Assembly: GCA_963815665.1 (NCBI GenBank)
Contig: CAWFHN010000013.1
Coordinates: forward strand, 682,001-746,000
DNA length: 64,000 nucleotides
Origin: DASUPK01 sp963815665
GTDB lineage: Bacteria; Actinomycetota; Thermoleophilia; Solirubrobacterales; 70-9
Direction: 5' to 3'
Every line of letters starts with the position of its first letter. The stretch's first letter is position 1. The notes under the pieces were generated by a model. It was given only the letters and a program-made list of their open reading frames with translations. It ran no database searches and was not told the origin of the DNA. The position numbers were made by a program, and so were the translations under genes. Positions 1 through 8,766 of the stretch are shown one piece after another.

Positions 1-398
1 GGATAGGCGATCGCGAACCCCGCGGCGATGCTGCCGTAGAAGAGAGGGTCCCCCAGCCCGGCGCCGAGCGCGCTTGGAATCAGGATCACCGTGAGGTTGT
101 CGATCACCTCCATGATCGTGATCGACACGGTGTCGGCCGCCAGGGCCGTTGAGACGATCGTGCGCCGAGGGAGCCGAGCGCGGATCAGCGGCAGCGAGGT
201 GAGCAGGAAGCCGAAGAAGTAGGCCAAGGCGATTGCCAGCGATATCTGGGCGACGTTGCCCCAGCCGAAGGCCGTGGCGATCGCCATGCCGGCGACCTCC
301 CCGATCACACAGCCCGTCAGGCAGTGGTTCGTCGCCGCGACCGCGAGCCCGTTGAGTTCCGAGCGATCGGTCTGCTGAGTGTGACTGGAGGCTTCCAT
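1..398 (-). CDS. DUF4396 family membrane protein, 3' end outside window
   Basis: From the ATG at 398 the minus strand stays open for 132 residues and runs off the window start, so the C-terminus is missing. HCLTGC at residues 25-30, TSLPL at 67-71, MEVIDN at 96-101 and GDPLF at 116-120, spaced by hydrophobic segments, fit DUF4396 proteins as I know them. The ATG abuts the TAG of the upstream permease gene (399-401) with no gap, so the two should be co-transcribed and translationally coupled behind the CsoR-type operator at 1682-1698. The biochemical function of DUF4396 is not established; a role in metal handling is inferred only from the operon partner. The family call is fairly sure, the role is not. 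Confidence 0.8.
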   Translation of the reverse strand, partial: MEASSHTQQTDRSELNGLAVAATNHCLTGCVIGEVAGMAIATAFGWGNVAQISLAIALAYFFGFLLTSLPLIRARLPRRTIVSTALAADTVSITIMEVIDNLTVILIPSALGAGLGDPLFYGSIAAGFAIAY

Positions 399-1670
399 CT
401 AGTGAGCGTGGGCCGCCGCATGCTCGTGGTCGCGTCCCGCGCCCCCGCGCCGGTAGCGCTCCGGGTCGGCCTCGAAGGCGTGCCAGCAGTCGTCGGAGCA
501 GAAGTAGAAGGTCTCGCCGGCGACCTCCTTGCGCACCGCCCGCGAGCGGTCCACCTTCATCCCGCAGACCGGATCGGTCGATCCTCGGCGGGCGGTCAGG
601 TAGAAGAGCGCCCCGAAGATCGCGAGACCCAGCACGTTGAGGGCGAGCTTGTAGTCGAGCTCGACAGAGCCGAAGATGTCGGCCCGGGATGGGCGTGTGT
701 CCGGGATCAGGCCCACCGCGCCGAAGAGCAGGTCGACCACCAGCGCCGAGAGCACGATGGTCACGAACATCAGCGCCGTGATCCGCAGCGCGAAGGGGCG
801 GCCGTAGTACTTGATGTAGGCGGCGACGATCGGCAGCACGATCAGGTCGGCGAAGATGAACGCGATCACGCCGGCGAAGCTGATCCCGCCGGACCAGAGC
901 ACCGCCGCGAGCGGCGCGTTGCCCACCGAGCAGACGAAGCTGAGCACGGCGATGATCGGGCCGACGATCACGTTCTCGATCGTCTTGATCGCCGCCGGCG
1001 CGTCCTCGATGAAGAGGAAGTTGAAGAAGTCGTTGCCGAGCAACCCGATGAAGCCGGCGAGGAGGAAGCCGATGCTGATCTCCTTCCAGAGCATCTGCCA
1101 GTCCCCCCGGAAGTTGTGCGCGACGTCGGACCAGGCCCGGGCCGAGGTGAATCGCTCCCGCCAGCTCATCTGCTCTCCCACCGCGTGGTGAAGGTGGTCG
1201 ACCTGGGCGTGCTGGGCGTGCTCGCGCGCCCTCTCCTCGAGCTTCGGTGAGACGAACCTCCGGAGCAGGATCGCCATCAGGGCGATCATCACGAACCCGC
1301 CGACGAACTCGGCGAGGGTGAACTGCCAGCCGAGCAGGATCCAGATCACGAGGCCGAGCTCCCAGACGAGGTTGGTCGAGGCGAACTGGAAGGCGAGCGC
1401 GGTCACCGCCGAGGCGCCCTTCTGGAAGAGCGACTTGGCGATCGCGATCGCCGCGTAGGAGCAGGAGGAGGAGGCCGCGCCGAGGCCGGTGGCCTTGGCG
1501 AGAGGCTTGAAGCCGCTCCCGGACATCGCCGACTCGACCCGCTCCCGCGGCACCCAGGCCTGGACGATCGCCGAGATCGCGAAGCCCAGCACCAGGGCCC
1601 ACCAGACCTCGTAGGCCATCAGGAAGGACTGCTTGAAGCCCTCCCCGATCGTTGAGATCACGTCCGCCAT
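399..1670 (-). CDS. PF03773-type permease with C-terminal YHS domain
   Basis: A 423-residue polytopic membrane protein. It resembles the permease family that includes ArsP-like efflux proteins: a first repeat with SSSCSYAA near residues 67-74 and a second with CSVGNAPLAA near residue 247. Residues of about 364-406 form a YHS domain (DPVCGM, then FCSDDC) with the cysteine pairs typical of metal-binding YHS modules. The last 17 residues are His-rich (GRDHEHAAAHAH), a likely extra metal ligand. Its start is 8 bases from a -10-like TATAGT and it is divergent from a CsoR-family regulator across a perfect palindrome, so metal-regulated expression is likely. A role as metal or metalloid exporter is inference. 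DUF4396 follows directly. The substrate cannot be read from sequence. Confidence 0.85.
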   Translation of the reverse strand: MADVISTIGEGFKQSFLMAYEVWWALVLGFAISAIVQAWVPRERVESAMSGSGFKPLAKATGLGAASSSCSYAAIAIAKSLFQKGASAVTALAFQFASTNLVWELGLVIWILLGWQFTLAEFVGGFVMIALMAILLRRFVSPKLEERAREHAQHAQVDHLHHAVGEQMSWRERFTSARAWSDVAHNFRGDWQMLWKEISIGFLLAGFIGLLGNDFFNFLFIEDAPAAIKTIENVIVGPIIAVLSFVCSVGNAPLAAVLWSGGISFAGVIAFIFADLIVLPIVAAYIKYYGRPFALRITALMFVTIVLSALVVDLLFGAVGLIPDTRPSRADIFGSVELDYKLALNVLGLAIFGALFYLTARRGSTDPVCGMKVDRSRAVRKEVAGETFYFCSDDCWHAFEADPERYRRGGAGRDHEHAAAHAH

Positions 1671-1708
1671 GGTTGACGACTATACCCCATAGGGGTATGC
1701 TGCTCAAC
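1671..1708. promoter_or_regulatory. CsoR-type operator inside two face-to-face promoters
   Basis: ATACCCC (1682-1688), ATA, GGGGTAT (1692-1698) is a perfect 7-bp inverted repeat of the G/C-tract kind bound by CsoR-family repressors. It sits inside two opposed promoters: plus strand TTGACG (1673-1678), 17 bases, TATGCT (1696-1701), then 7 bases to the csoR ATG at 1709; minus strand TTGAGC (1707-1702), 17 bases, TATAGT (1684-1679), then 8 bases to the permease ATG at 1670. One bound repressor would cover both promoters, and both transcripts would be leaderless or nearly so. Confidence 0.8.
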
Positions 1709-2042
1709 ATGACCGATACGAAGACACCCGGATACAAGGCTTCCAAGGAACAGCTGTTGAAGCGACTGGCCCGCGTCGAGGGACAGGTCGGCGGAGTCGA
1801 CGCGGATGGTGGAGGAGGACCGCTACTGCATCGACGTCCTCACCCAGATCGAGGCCGCGCAGGCGGCACTCAACAAGATCGCGCTGGGACTCGTCGACGA
1901 CCACGTCCGCAATTGTATGCGCGGCGGCAAGGGCGCCTCGGAGGAGCAGGTGCAGGAGCTGATGGGCGCGGTCGGCAGGCTGGTCAGTCCTCGTAGCGGG
2001 TCCGGTCGCCGGCGCGGCGTTTACACGTCGCCGTTCGGGTAG
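1709..2042 (+). CDS. csoR: CsoR-family metal-sensing repressor, frameshifted
   Basis: Two frames together give one CsoR-family protein. From ATG 1709 the first frame reads YKASKEQLLKRLARVEGQVGGV, and after a shift near 1798-1805 the next frame continues RMVEEDRYCIDVLTQIEA and ends at 2042; each half fits the family without overlap. One base too many in GTCGACGCGGATG explains the break. The ligand set of copper-sensing CsoR is visible downstream (Cys in YCID, His and Cys in DDHVRNC). The C-terminal tail after GRLV is not typical. It is divergent from the permease operon, whose intergenic operator it probably binds. As written the gene encodes no full repressor; sequence error or real inactivation are both possible. 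Confidence 0.78.
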
Positions 2043-2051
2043 AACGCGGGC

Positions 2052-2345
2052 ATGAAGCGGGCGAAGATCCGGAACTGCGCCCTGGTGATCCTGGCGCTCC
2101 TGGCCGCGGCCTCGATGTTCCCCTCCTTCGGCGGCAGCGACTCAGAGCACCCGCCCCGAGCCAAGCCGCAAGCCGCACACCCGACACGCCGCGGCTCCGA
2201 AGGCGCACCCCCAGATCCGCGCGAGCTTCCGGATCAACAAGTAGCCGGGCGTACATCTTCTCGAAAGCGAACGGCCCGCCGAAGCGGGCCGCTCGAGGTT
2301 GAAACGGGACTCAGTCCCGCGCACGACCGAGATGCTCAAGTTTAG
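2052..2345 (+). CDS. Possible small membrane or exported protein
   Basis: An open frame with ATG 2052, ten bases after the csoR stop. The first 30 residues (MKRAKIRNCALVILALLAAA and on) look like a signal peptide or membrane anchor. The rest is Pro/Arg-rich and shows no family. In this frame the ORF runs through a strong hairpin at 2272-2291, which is unusual for coding sequence; a shift by one frame would end the protein as RASFRINK at 2244, before the hairpin. So the N-terminal part may be real while the 3' part of this frame may not be. I do not recognise a function. Confidence 0.3.
   Translation: MKRAKIRNCALVILALLAAASMFPSFGGSDSEHPPRAKPQAAHPTRRGSEGAPPDPRELPDQQVAGRTSSRKRTARRSGPLEVETGLSPAHDRDAQV
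2272..2291. terminator. Perfect 8-bp hairpin, possible terminator
   Basis: CGGCCCGC, CGAA, GCGGGCCG forms a perfect 8-bp stem; on the minus strand the loop is the ultra-stable C(UUCG)G tetraloop. It lies between the csoR/small-ORF unit and the next plus-strand gene. No T-run follows on the plus strand, so a terminator role is only suggested. Confidence 0.4.
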
Positions 2346-2431
2346 GCGCGGAGGGCGCAGGACTCGAGCCGGAAGCAGCCCTCCCGGGCCGACTCGACGA
2401 CCCTGAGTGACGGCTGCCAGGGCGTGACGAC

Positions 2432-3274
2432 ATGCCTTCAGTAGTTATTCCGGTTGCCTCCACGCGTTGGAGGAGCGAGGGTCGGCATCTGTTGCTCAAG
2501 AGCCTCGGAAAACTCTTCCAGAAGTGGGGCAACGCTCTGAATCCTGCGGATCCTCCCAAGCCGCCTGCCCAGACGATCCCAGCTCCGGCGCCCGGGTGGG
2601 TGAAGGCGCTCACTTGGATCGGTGCGATCGTCTTGATGGTGGGAGGCGTGCTGGTCCTGGTTGGTGGCAGAGATCTTTGGATCAACGCAAAGCCCGCGAT
2701 GGTTGCAGACCCGCCGACCAAGAAGACCACTCACACGGTGAAGACGGCACCGAAGCGCTCCGGCAAGAGCAGGAAGCCGGCTAGCTACACCCACGACACG
2801 ACTACCGAGCGGGCGGTTGAGGACTCGAGTCGCTCAGAGAGCCTGGCGATCGCGATTTTGGCGACCGGCGCAGGGCTTCTTCTGGCGGGCGGATTCGCGG
2901 CGCGCATCACGAGCGTCAAGCTCCCTGGAGTAGAGGTCGGTGTTGCTGCCGGCTACCAAGCTGGGGTCCAGCAGGGAGTGCAGCAGGGAGCCGCAGGGAC
3001 CGCCAAGATCGCGAGCATCGCCCACGACATAGGACGTGACGATCTGCTTGGCGACCCCACGACGCTGGCCGAGGTTTCCAAGGAGACATTGGCGAGAACC
3101 GAGGAGGAGGCCGAACCGATTGCGTTCGTCCCGCGAATGCAGTATTTCCAGATACCAGATAGCGCAAGGTTCGGGATCAGGACGGGGATGGCCGAGGACC
3201 CGGACTTCGAAAGAAGGGCGCGCGAGCTGCTTGAGCAACTCGATCCAGAAGCCGAGAGGACCGAGGAGCCCTGA
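2432..3274 (+). CDS. Hypothetical two-TM membrane protein
   Basis: A 280-residue protein that I do not recognise. Two membrane segments are clear, at residues of about 58-79 and 137-157. They are separated by a basic, Thr/Lys-rich linker, and a Pro-rich stretch (39-55) precedes the first. After the second segment comes a soluble part of about 120 residues with a repeated GVQQGVQQGA motif near 175-187 and an acidic C-terminus. The base composition looks less GC-rich than the neighbours, and no partner gene is adjacent, so recent acquisition is possible. The start ATG has no good ribosome site. It converges on the antiporter gene with 14 bases between stops. Confidence 0.6.
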   Translation: MPSVVIPVASTRWRSEGRHLLLKSLGKLFQKWGNALNPADPPKPPAQTIPAPAPGWVKALTWIGAIVLMVGGVLVLVGGRDLWINAKPAMVADPPTKKTTHTVKTAPKRSGKSRKPASYTHDTTTERAVEDSSRSESLAIAILATGAGLLLAGGFAARITSVKLPGVEVGVAAGYQAGVQQGVQQGAAGTAKIASIAHDIGRDDLLGDPTTLAEVSKETLARTEEEAEPIAFVPRMQYFQIPDSARFGIRTGMAEDPDFERRARELLEQLDPEAERTEEP

Positions 3275-3288
3275 CGTAACGCCCGCGA

Positions 3289-4347
3289 CTAGTCGTACAG
3301 CGTGAACGCCGCCAGCACCACGTAGATCGCGATCAGGGCCATGCCCTCGAACATCTGGGCCTCGCCGTCGCCGGTGATCTGCCAGATCGCGATCGCGGTC
3401 AGGAAGAGCGCGCCGATGTAGACGGGCGCCAGCGCGAAGGTGAGGTGCGTGCTGAAGAGCAGCGACGTCAGCACCAGCGCCGGGAAGAGGAAGGCGGCGA
3501 TCTGGGCGACGGAGTTCTTCACCACCGAGATCGCCAGATCGGACTTGCCCTTGGCGGCGAGGAAGATCCCGGTGAAGTTCTCCACCGCGTTGCCCGCCAC
3601 CGCGACGATCACCAGGCCGGCGAACGCCTTGGAGATCCCAAGCGAGGCGACCGCCGGGTCGAGCGCGTGGATGAACCAGTCCGAGACGAAGGCGGCGCCG
3701 ACCCCGCCTATGGCCAGCAGGGCCACGGCGAAGGCGAACGGTATCCGAGGCTCGGTCTCATCCGTCCCGGTCTCCTCGGTCGCGGTGGCCGACCCCAGAT
3801 AGCGCCAGGCCCAGGCGGCGTAGACCACCAGCAGGCAGATCGCCCCCACGTTCGAGAGCCCCTCGATGTGGTGGCTCGCCTGGTCCGAGGAGGCGATCGA
3901 GAGGCCGATGATCACGATCACGAACAGCGAGACGAGCAGCAGCGTGGCGGTGTCCTGCGGGAGACGCGGGCTGAAGCGCATGCACCCGTCCTCGGCACGG
4001 ATCGACCCCGCGACGATCACCAGCCCCAGCACCAGCAGCGCGTTGGCGAAGATCGAGCCGATCAGGGAGGTCTGCGCGACCACCACCTCCCCCGAGCCGA
4101 GCGCGAAGAGGACGATGAAGAACTCGGGCAGGTTGCCGAGCGTCGACTGCATGAAGCCGGTGACCGCGGGCCCGAAGCGAAGGCCCACCTGCTCGGTGGA
4201 CAGAGCAACTACCCAAGCGAGCCCTGCCAGCGCCAGCGTCGCCGCGGCGAAGGCGAGCACCGCCGTCGCGCCCGAGTAGCGGAGCACTCCTGCGATCGCT
4301 GTGATCGCCGCCGTCGCCCCGAGGAACACCTTCTCCCTTCCTGTCAC
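3289..4347 (-). CDS. CaCA-superfamily cation/proton antiporter (CAX/ChaA type)
   Basis: A 352-residue integral membrane protein with about eleven hydrophobic segments. The two alpha repeats of the CaCA superfamily are visible: GNLPEFFIVLFALGSGE near residue 72 and GNAVENFTGIFLAAKGKSD near residue 255, each with the conserved acidic residue after GN. A short acidic loop (EETGTDETEPR) divides the halves, as in CAX-type Ca2+/H+ exchangers. It probably exports Ca2+ or a similar divalent cation against protons. The start is a GTG at 4347. The same-strand sigma-factor remnant ends about 80 bases upstream. The ion is not decided by the sequence. Confidence 0.88.
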   Translation of the reverse strand: MTGREKVFLGATAAITAIAGVLRYSGATAVLAFAAATLALAGLAWVVALSTEQVGLRFGPAVTGFMQSTLGNLPEFFIVLFALGSGEVVVAQTSLIGSIFANALLVLGLVIVAGSIRAEDGCMRFSPRLPQDTATLLLVSLFVIVIIGLSIASSDQASHHIEGLSNVGAICLLVVYAAWAWRYLGSATATEETGTDETEPRIPFAFAVALLAIGGVGAAFVSDWFIHALDPAVASLGISKAFAGLVIVAVAGNAVENFTGIFLAAKGKSDLAISVVKNSVAQIAAFLFPALVLTSLLFSTHLTFALAPVYIGALFLTAIAIWQITGDGEAQMFEGMALIAIYVVLAAFTLYD

Positions 4348-4426
4348 GGCCGAGAGACTTTCAGGTTCTCCGCGGCGCTATAGGGTCAGCGCGACGATCG
4401 CGCCGGAGGCGGGTTTCAAGGAGGAG

Positions 4427-5035
4427 CTACAGGAGGGAGAACCAATGCAGCGGCTCAGAGCGCATCTCAACCTTCGTATAGGTCCAGCCGGTGATCTCCC
4501 CGATCTCGGCGTAGGAGTAGCCCTGCGCCTTCAGGGTGAGCGCGCGAACCTCCTGAGGCTTCAGCGACTGCAACGCCTCCCCGCTGCGAACGACCCGCTC
4601 GTGCCGCGCGGCATGGTCATTCGGCCCGGGACTCTCAGAGGCAATCGACTCGAGCGGATCCCGATCATCGTCGCCGTCGAACTTCGGCCGAGCGGAGCCC
4701 AGGAGGCGTTCGCGCTGACGCCTCACCGCGAGCGCTTCGCGCTTGGTGACCGTCTGCATCCACCGGACCAGAGAATCGCCCTCTATCGGCGGCGCCTTGG
4801 TGAGCAGAATCTCGAGCGCGCGCTGGTAGGCGTCCTCGGCGTCGTCGGTGCAGATGGAGTAGCGCCGGGCCGTCCTGCGAAAGACGGCGTCATGGCTACC
4901 CACCAGAGAACCTGCGGCGCGGCGGCGCGATTCGGCCGAGGCGATTTCCTCACCGGCCTCATTCTTAGATCGAGCGTCGGCCCCGGCTCGACCGGTTGTT
5001 CCTCCCAAGAAACCCAGACGGCTCACCTCCGACAC
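4427..5035 (-). CDS. ECF-like sigma factor truncated in region 4.2
   Basis: A 202-residue frame. The middle (residues 46-100, with DAEDAYQRALEIL and WMQTVTKREALAVRR) matches sigma region 2, and LKPQEVRALTLKAQGYSY followed by AEIGEITGWTYTKV matches region 4. The recognition helix stops after TYTKV. In relatives an RxLxxGR-type helix end and about ten more residues follow; here there is EMRSEPLHWFSLL and a stop, and neither other frame restores the helix. It probably cannot bind the -35 element normally, so it is a decaying gene, a recombination product or a specialised short form. The start is uncertain: several codons near the N-terminus would serve, and the first 40 residues are low in conservation. 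Confidence 0.6.
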   Translation of the reverse strand: MSEVSRLGFLGGTTGRAGADARSKNEAGEEIASAESRRRAAGSLVGSHDAVFRRTARRYSICTDDAEDAYQRALEILLTKAPPIEGDSLVRWMQTVTKREALAVRRQRERLLGSARPKFDGDDDRDPLESIASESPGPNDHAARHERVVRSGEALQSLKPQEVRALTLKAQGYSYAEIGEITGWTYTKVEMRSEPLHWFSLL

Positions 5036-5089
5036 ATCCAGGTGAGCTGGAAACTGCCACGACTCGCCCCGTTAGGGCTCCAGTCTCGT

Positions 5090-5134
5090 CCGCAATTTGC
5101 GCATATGGCTCGTCAAAACCGTCGCAAATTGCGG
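5090..5134. promoter_or_regulatory. 12-bp inverted repeat CCGCAATTTGCG / CGCAAATTGCGG
   Basis: CCGCAATTTGCG (5090-5101) and CGCAAATTGCGG (5123-5134) are perfect inverted copies 21 bases apart, in the intergenic space between the minus-strand sigma factor and the plus-strand secreted protein. Each arm is itself nearly palindromic (GCAA-W-TTGC). The same 11-mer recurs at 55527-55537 before another regulator gene, so a two-site operator is a reasonable reading. The binding protein is unknown. Confidence 0.5.
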
Positions 5135-5192
5135 GAGCGTTAAAGCTCTTGACTGAAGCCGCGAGGACCTTGCCGACCCGCCTCCGCCCTGC

Positions 5193-5198
5193 GATAGT
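5193..5198 (+). promoter_or_regulatory. -10-like GATAGT, leaderless start
   Basis: GATAGT ends 6 bases before the GTG at 5205, and no Shine-Dalgarno is present. Confidence 0.35.
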
Positions 5199-5204
5199 CA
5201 GCCC

Positions 5205-5747
5205 GTGTCCGAAGGGAGGGGAACCCGGGTCGTTGCAGCAACGCTCGCCGCCCTGGCGTTCGCGCTGATCCCCGTCGCATCTGGAATCGCCGGCGCCACG
5301 ACCGCCCATGCCTCCTCGAAGAAGAAGCTCAAGTTCATCTTCCTCAAGGCCCGGGTCGTCTCCGACGGCATCGTCACCCCGGGCCAGACCGAGACCGTCT
5401 CGATCTCGCGGATGGCGCCGCGGGCGAAGGTCAAGGTCTTCGTCGAGGCGCCGCCGACCACGTTGCAGTGCGGGGAGTTCTACTTCTGCGATCCGACGCG
5501 GACCTCACCGGCGCCCGGCTCTCCGCCCTACCGGGCCAACGGCAAGGGCAAGGCGCGGCTCAGCTTCGTCGTGCCGGACACCTACTTCCTCGAGACCGAT
5601 CCGTTCGACCCGAACGTGCGCACGCCGGTCACCTTCGCCAATGGGCAGTCGGCCCATATCGACGTGGAGGGGTCCTCCACCCGCAAGCGGGTGAGGCGGG
5701 AGAGCTTCGGCTTCGCGCGGGTGATCGTGCAGCTCCCACCCTCCTAG
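5205..5747 (+). CDS. Secreted hypothetical protein
   Basis: A 180-residue protein with a clear signal peptide: basic start, hydrophobic core at residues 8-28 and an AHA-S cleavage-like site near 35. The mature part begins KKKLKF, has a beta-rich look and carries two cysteines close together (QCGEFYFCD), probably a disulfide outside the cell. The C-terminus is basic (RKRVRRES). I do not recognise a family. The GTG at 5205 was chosen because it starts the signal peptide and follows a -10-like GATAGT. It is divergent from the truncated sigma gene across the 12-bp inverted repeat. Confidence 0.72.
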   Translation: MSEGRGTRVVAATLAALAFALIPVASGIAGATTAHASSKKKLKFIFLKARVVSDGIVTPGQTETVSISRMAPRAKVKVFVEAPPTTLQCGEFYFCDPTRTSPAPGSPPYRANGKGKARLSFVVPDTYFLETDPFDPNVRTPVTFANGQSAHIDVEGSSTRKRVRRESFGFARVIVQLPPS

Positions 5748-5784
5748 CTGCGATCCATCTGCCGCCGCCCCCTGGATCCCCAGC

Positions 5785-5790
5785 TATTCT
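5785..5790 (+). promoter_or_regulatory. -10 TATTCT, leaderless start
   Basis: TATTCT ends 9 bases before the GTG at 5800. No ribosome-binding site lies between, so transcription probably starts at or near the start codon. Confidence 0.45.
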
Positions 5791-5799
5791 CGCTCGCCT

Positions 5800-6747
<948 letters not shown>

Positions 6748-6858
6748 CGCAACGCGCCCTCCCTTGAGGTAGCCACCGGCCCGTGAGAGGGTCGGGCGGT
6801 CAATGCCGTCAGAGGTCCGAATAGGGGAGGTTGAGATCAGCGCAACTGCGACGTCGTC

Positions 6859-8715
6859 ATGAAGGGCGGAATCACCAGCGGGGTCGTCTATCCGAAGGCG
6901 ATCGTCAGGCTCTCGAAGCACTTCCGGCTCCGCAACATCGGCGGCACCTCGGCAGGCGCGATCGCAGCGGCTGCAGCCGGCGCCGCCCAGCACGGCCAGG
7001 CGACGGGAAAGGGCGCCGGGTTCGACGGGCTCGAGCAGCTTCCGGGCTACCTCGAGGACCACCTCGAGGAGCTCTTCCAGCCGGAGGACTCCACCGAGCC
7101 CCTGTTCGAGGTCCTGCTGGCCGCGACCAAAGCGGAGGGCGGGTCGGCGAAGCTCGGGGCGGTCTCGGGCACCGCCCTCGCCGTGTTCCGGCTACCCGGG
7201 TTCGCCGGATCCCTCCTCGGTCTCGGGCTGGGCGCAGTGCTGATCCTCGGTCACGCCACGGGCTGGGCGCTGGTGGCCGGCCTGGTGGCGGCCGCGCTGG
7301 TCGCCCTGATCGGGCTGGTTGCGGGGGTGGCGATCGCGATGGGCCGGCGGGCCCTGGCCGCGCTGCCGGACAACTACTTCGGCCTCTGCACCGGCTACCA
7401 GCCGGATGAGCGAGTCGAGCCCAGGCCGCTGACCAGCTGGCTCGCGGCGAAGATCGACGAGCTTGCAGGGACCGCCGACGGGCCGCGGCCGCTCACCTTC
7501 GCCGACCTCTGGGGGACGACAGACCCGGACCAGGAGAAGGACGTCGACCTGCGGATGGTCACCACCAGCCTCACCCAAGGCGCCGCCTACGAGCTGCCGA
7601 TGACGGACCACCAACGCTGGTTCTTCAAGGAGCGGGAGTTCCGCGACCTGTTCCCCAAGCGCGTCGTCGACTGGATGGTCAGCACGGCCACACCCGGCGA
7701 GCGCGGCGAGCCGGTCGAGGGCCTTCATCCCCTGCCCGCGCCGGCCGACATGCCCGTGGTCGTCGCGGCGCGGATGAGCCTGAGCTTCCCGGGGCTGATC
7801 AGCGCAGTCCCCCTGTGGACCGTCGACCTGGGCCGCAGGGATCGGATCGACGAGGCCTATGCGGCACACGAGGCCTGGGAGCGTGGAGAGGAAGCCAAGT
7901 TCGCCGAGCAGAACCCCTGGCGCCCCGAGCGATGCTGGTTCTCCGATGGCGGGATCACGAGCAACTTCCCGATCCAGTTCTTCGACTCACCCGTGCCGCG
8001 CTGGCCGACGTTCGGGATCAACCTGCTCGAGTTCGGGCGTGGCTGGGACCGGGATCCGCTCGATCAGTCGAAGAACATCCAGATGGCGTTCGACAATGAG
8101 GATGGCCAGGCCGAACCGTGGACCGACCTGGATATCCGGGGCAACTTCAAGAGGCTGGCCGCGTTCGCGGGCGCGATCATGGGCACCAGCCGCAGCTGGA
8201 TGGACAACGCTCAGATGCGGATCCCCGGCTACCGCGACCGCATCGTCCACATCGGTCACGACAACGTCGAGGGCGGGATGAACCTCTCCATGAAGGCCGA
8301 CGTGATCGCGCACCTCAGCGAGCGCGGCGAGAAGGCGGCCGACGAGCTGATCCGGCGGTTTGACGTCAAGCCGACCACCCCTTACCCCCTCACCTGGGAG
8401 AACCAGCGCTGGGTCCGCTACCGCTCCTACCTGACCGAGCTCGAGACGAACCTGCCCCTCTTCCAACGTGGCTGCGAGCACCCGCTGGGCAGCGATTCGA
8501 CCATCCGCAAACTCAGTGACCGGGGTGTTGGACAGCGGCCAACGGACTACAACTGGTCCTACGACCAAGCCGGGCAGAGTCCGCAGCGCGAGTTCGCCGA
8601 CGACGTCACCGATCGGATCAACGAGCTGGCGAGGTTCTGGGAGCGCTCGCCCGAGAAGGTCGAGCCCGGGACGCCCGAGCCGCGGCCGCAGCTGCGGCTG
8701 ACTCCGCGCCTCTGA
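6859..8715 (+). CDS. Patatin-like phospholipase with internal membrane segment
   Basis: A 618-residue protein with all patatin landmarks: oxyanion-hole segment GGITSGVVYP (residues 3-12), nucleophile elbow GTSAG with Ser31, and the dyad aspartate in DGGITSNFP (Asp363). Between elbow and aspartate lies a long hydrophobic stretch (residues of about 118-165), which should anchor the catalytic domain in the membrane. It probably hydrolyses acyl esters of membrane lipids. The ATG at 6859 leaves only two residues before the oxyanion loop, which is tight; an in-frame TGA at 6832 and the absence of any other start codon exclude a longer form unless a base is wrong upstream (the in-frame codons before the ATG read CDVV, as relatives do). 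No operon partner is apparent. Confidence 0.85.
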   Translation: MKGGITSGVVYPKAIVRLSKHFRLRNIGGTSAGAIAAAAAGAAQHGQATGKGAGFDGLEQLPGYLEDHLEELFQPEDSTEPLFEVLLAATKAEGGSAKLGAVSGTALAVFRLPGFAGSLLGLGLGAVLILGHATGWALVAGLVAAALVALIGLVAGVAIAMGRRALAALPDNYFGLCTGYQPDERVEPRPLTSWLAAKIDELAGTADGPRPLTFADLWGTTDPDQEKDVDLRMVTTSLTQGAAYELPMTDHQRWFFKEREFRDLFPKRVVDWMVSTATPGERGEPVEGLHPLPAPADMPVVVAARMSLSFPGLISAVPLWTVDLGRRDRIDEAYAAHEAWERGEEAKFAEQNPWRPERCWFSDGGITSNFPIQFFDSPVPRWPTFGINLLEFGRGWDRDPLDQSKNIQMAFDNEDGQAEPWTDLDIRGNFKRLAAFAGAIMGTSRSWMDNAQMRIPGYRDRIVHIGHDNVEGGMNLSMKADVIAHLSERGEKAADELIRRFDVKPTTPYPLTWENQRWVRYRSYLTELETNLPLFQRGCEHPLGSDSTIRKLSDRGVGQRPTDYNWSYDQAGQSPQREFADDVTDRINELARFWERSPEKVEPGTPEPRPQLRLTPRL

Positions 8716-8754
8716 TTCCTGGCATCTGGCACCGGGACCGCTTGAGCGAGATGA

Positions 8755-8760
8755 AATGAT
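8755..8760 (+). promoter_or_regulatory. -10-like AATGAT, leaderless start
   Basis: AATGAT ends 6 bases before the ATG at 8767; no Shine-Dalgarno is visible. Confidence 0.35.
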
Positions 8761-8766
8761 CAGCGG

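Noticed and set aside
2346..2370. tRNA 3'-end-like sequence (GGACTCGAGCC context) that could be an attachment-site remnant
   Set aside because: The T-loop position 54 is not T, the T-stem has mismatches and no integrase or second copy is visible.
2311..2730. Minus-strand frame opposite the two-TM protein
   Set aside because: No start signal or family, and the plus-strand protein has clear membrane segments.
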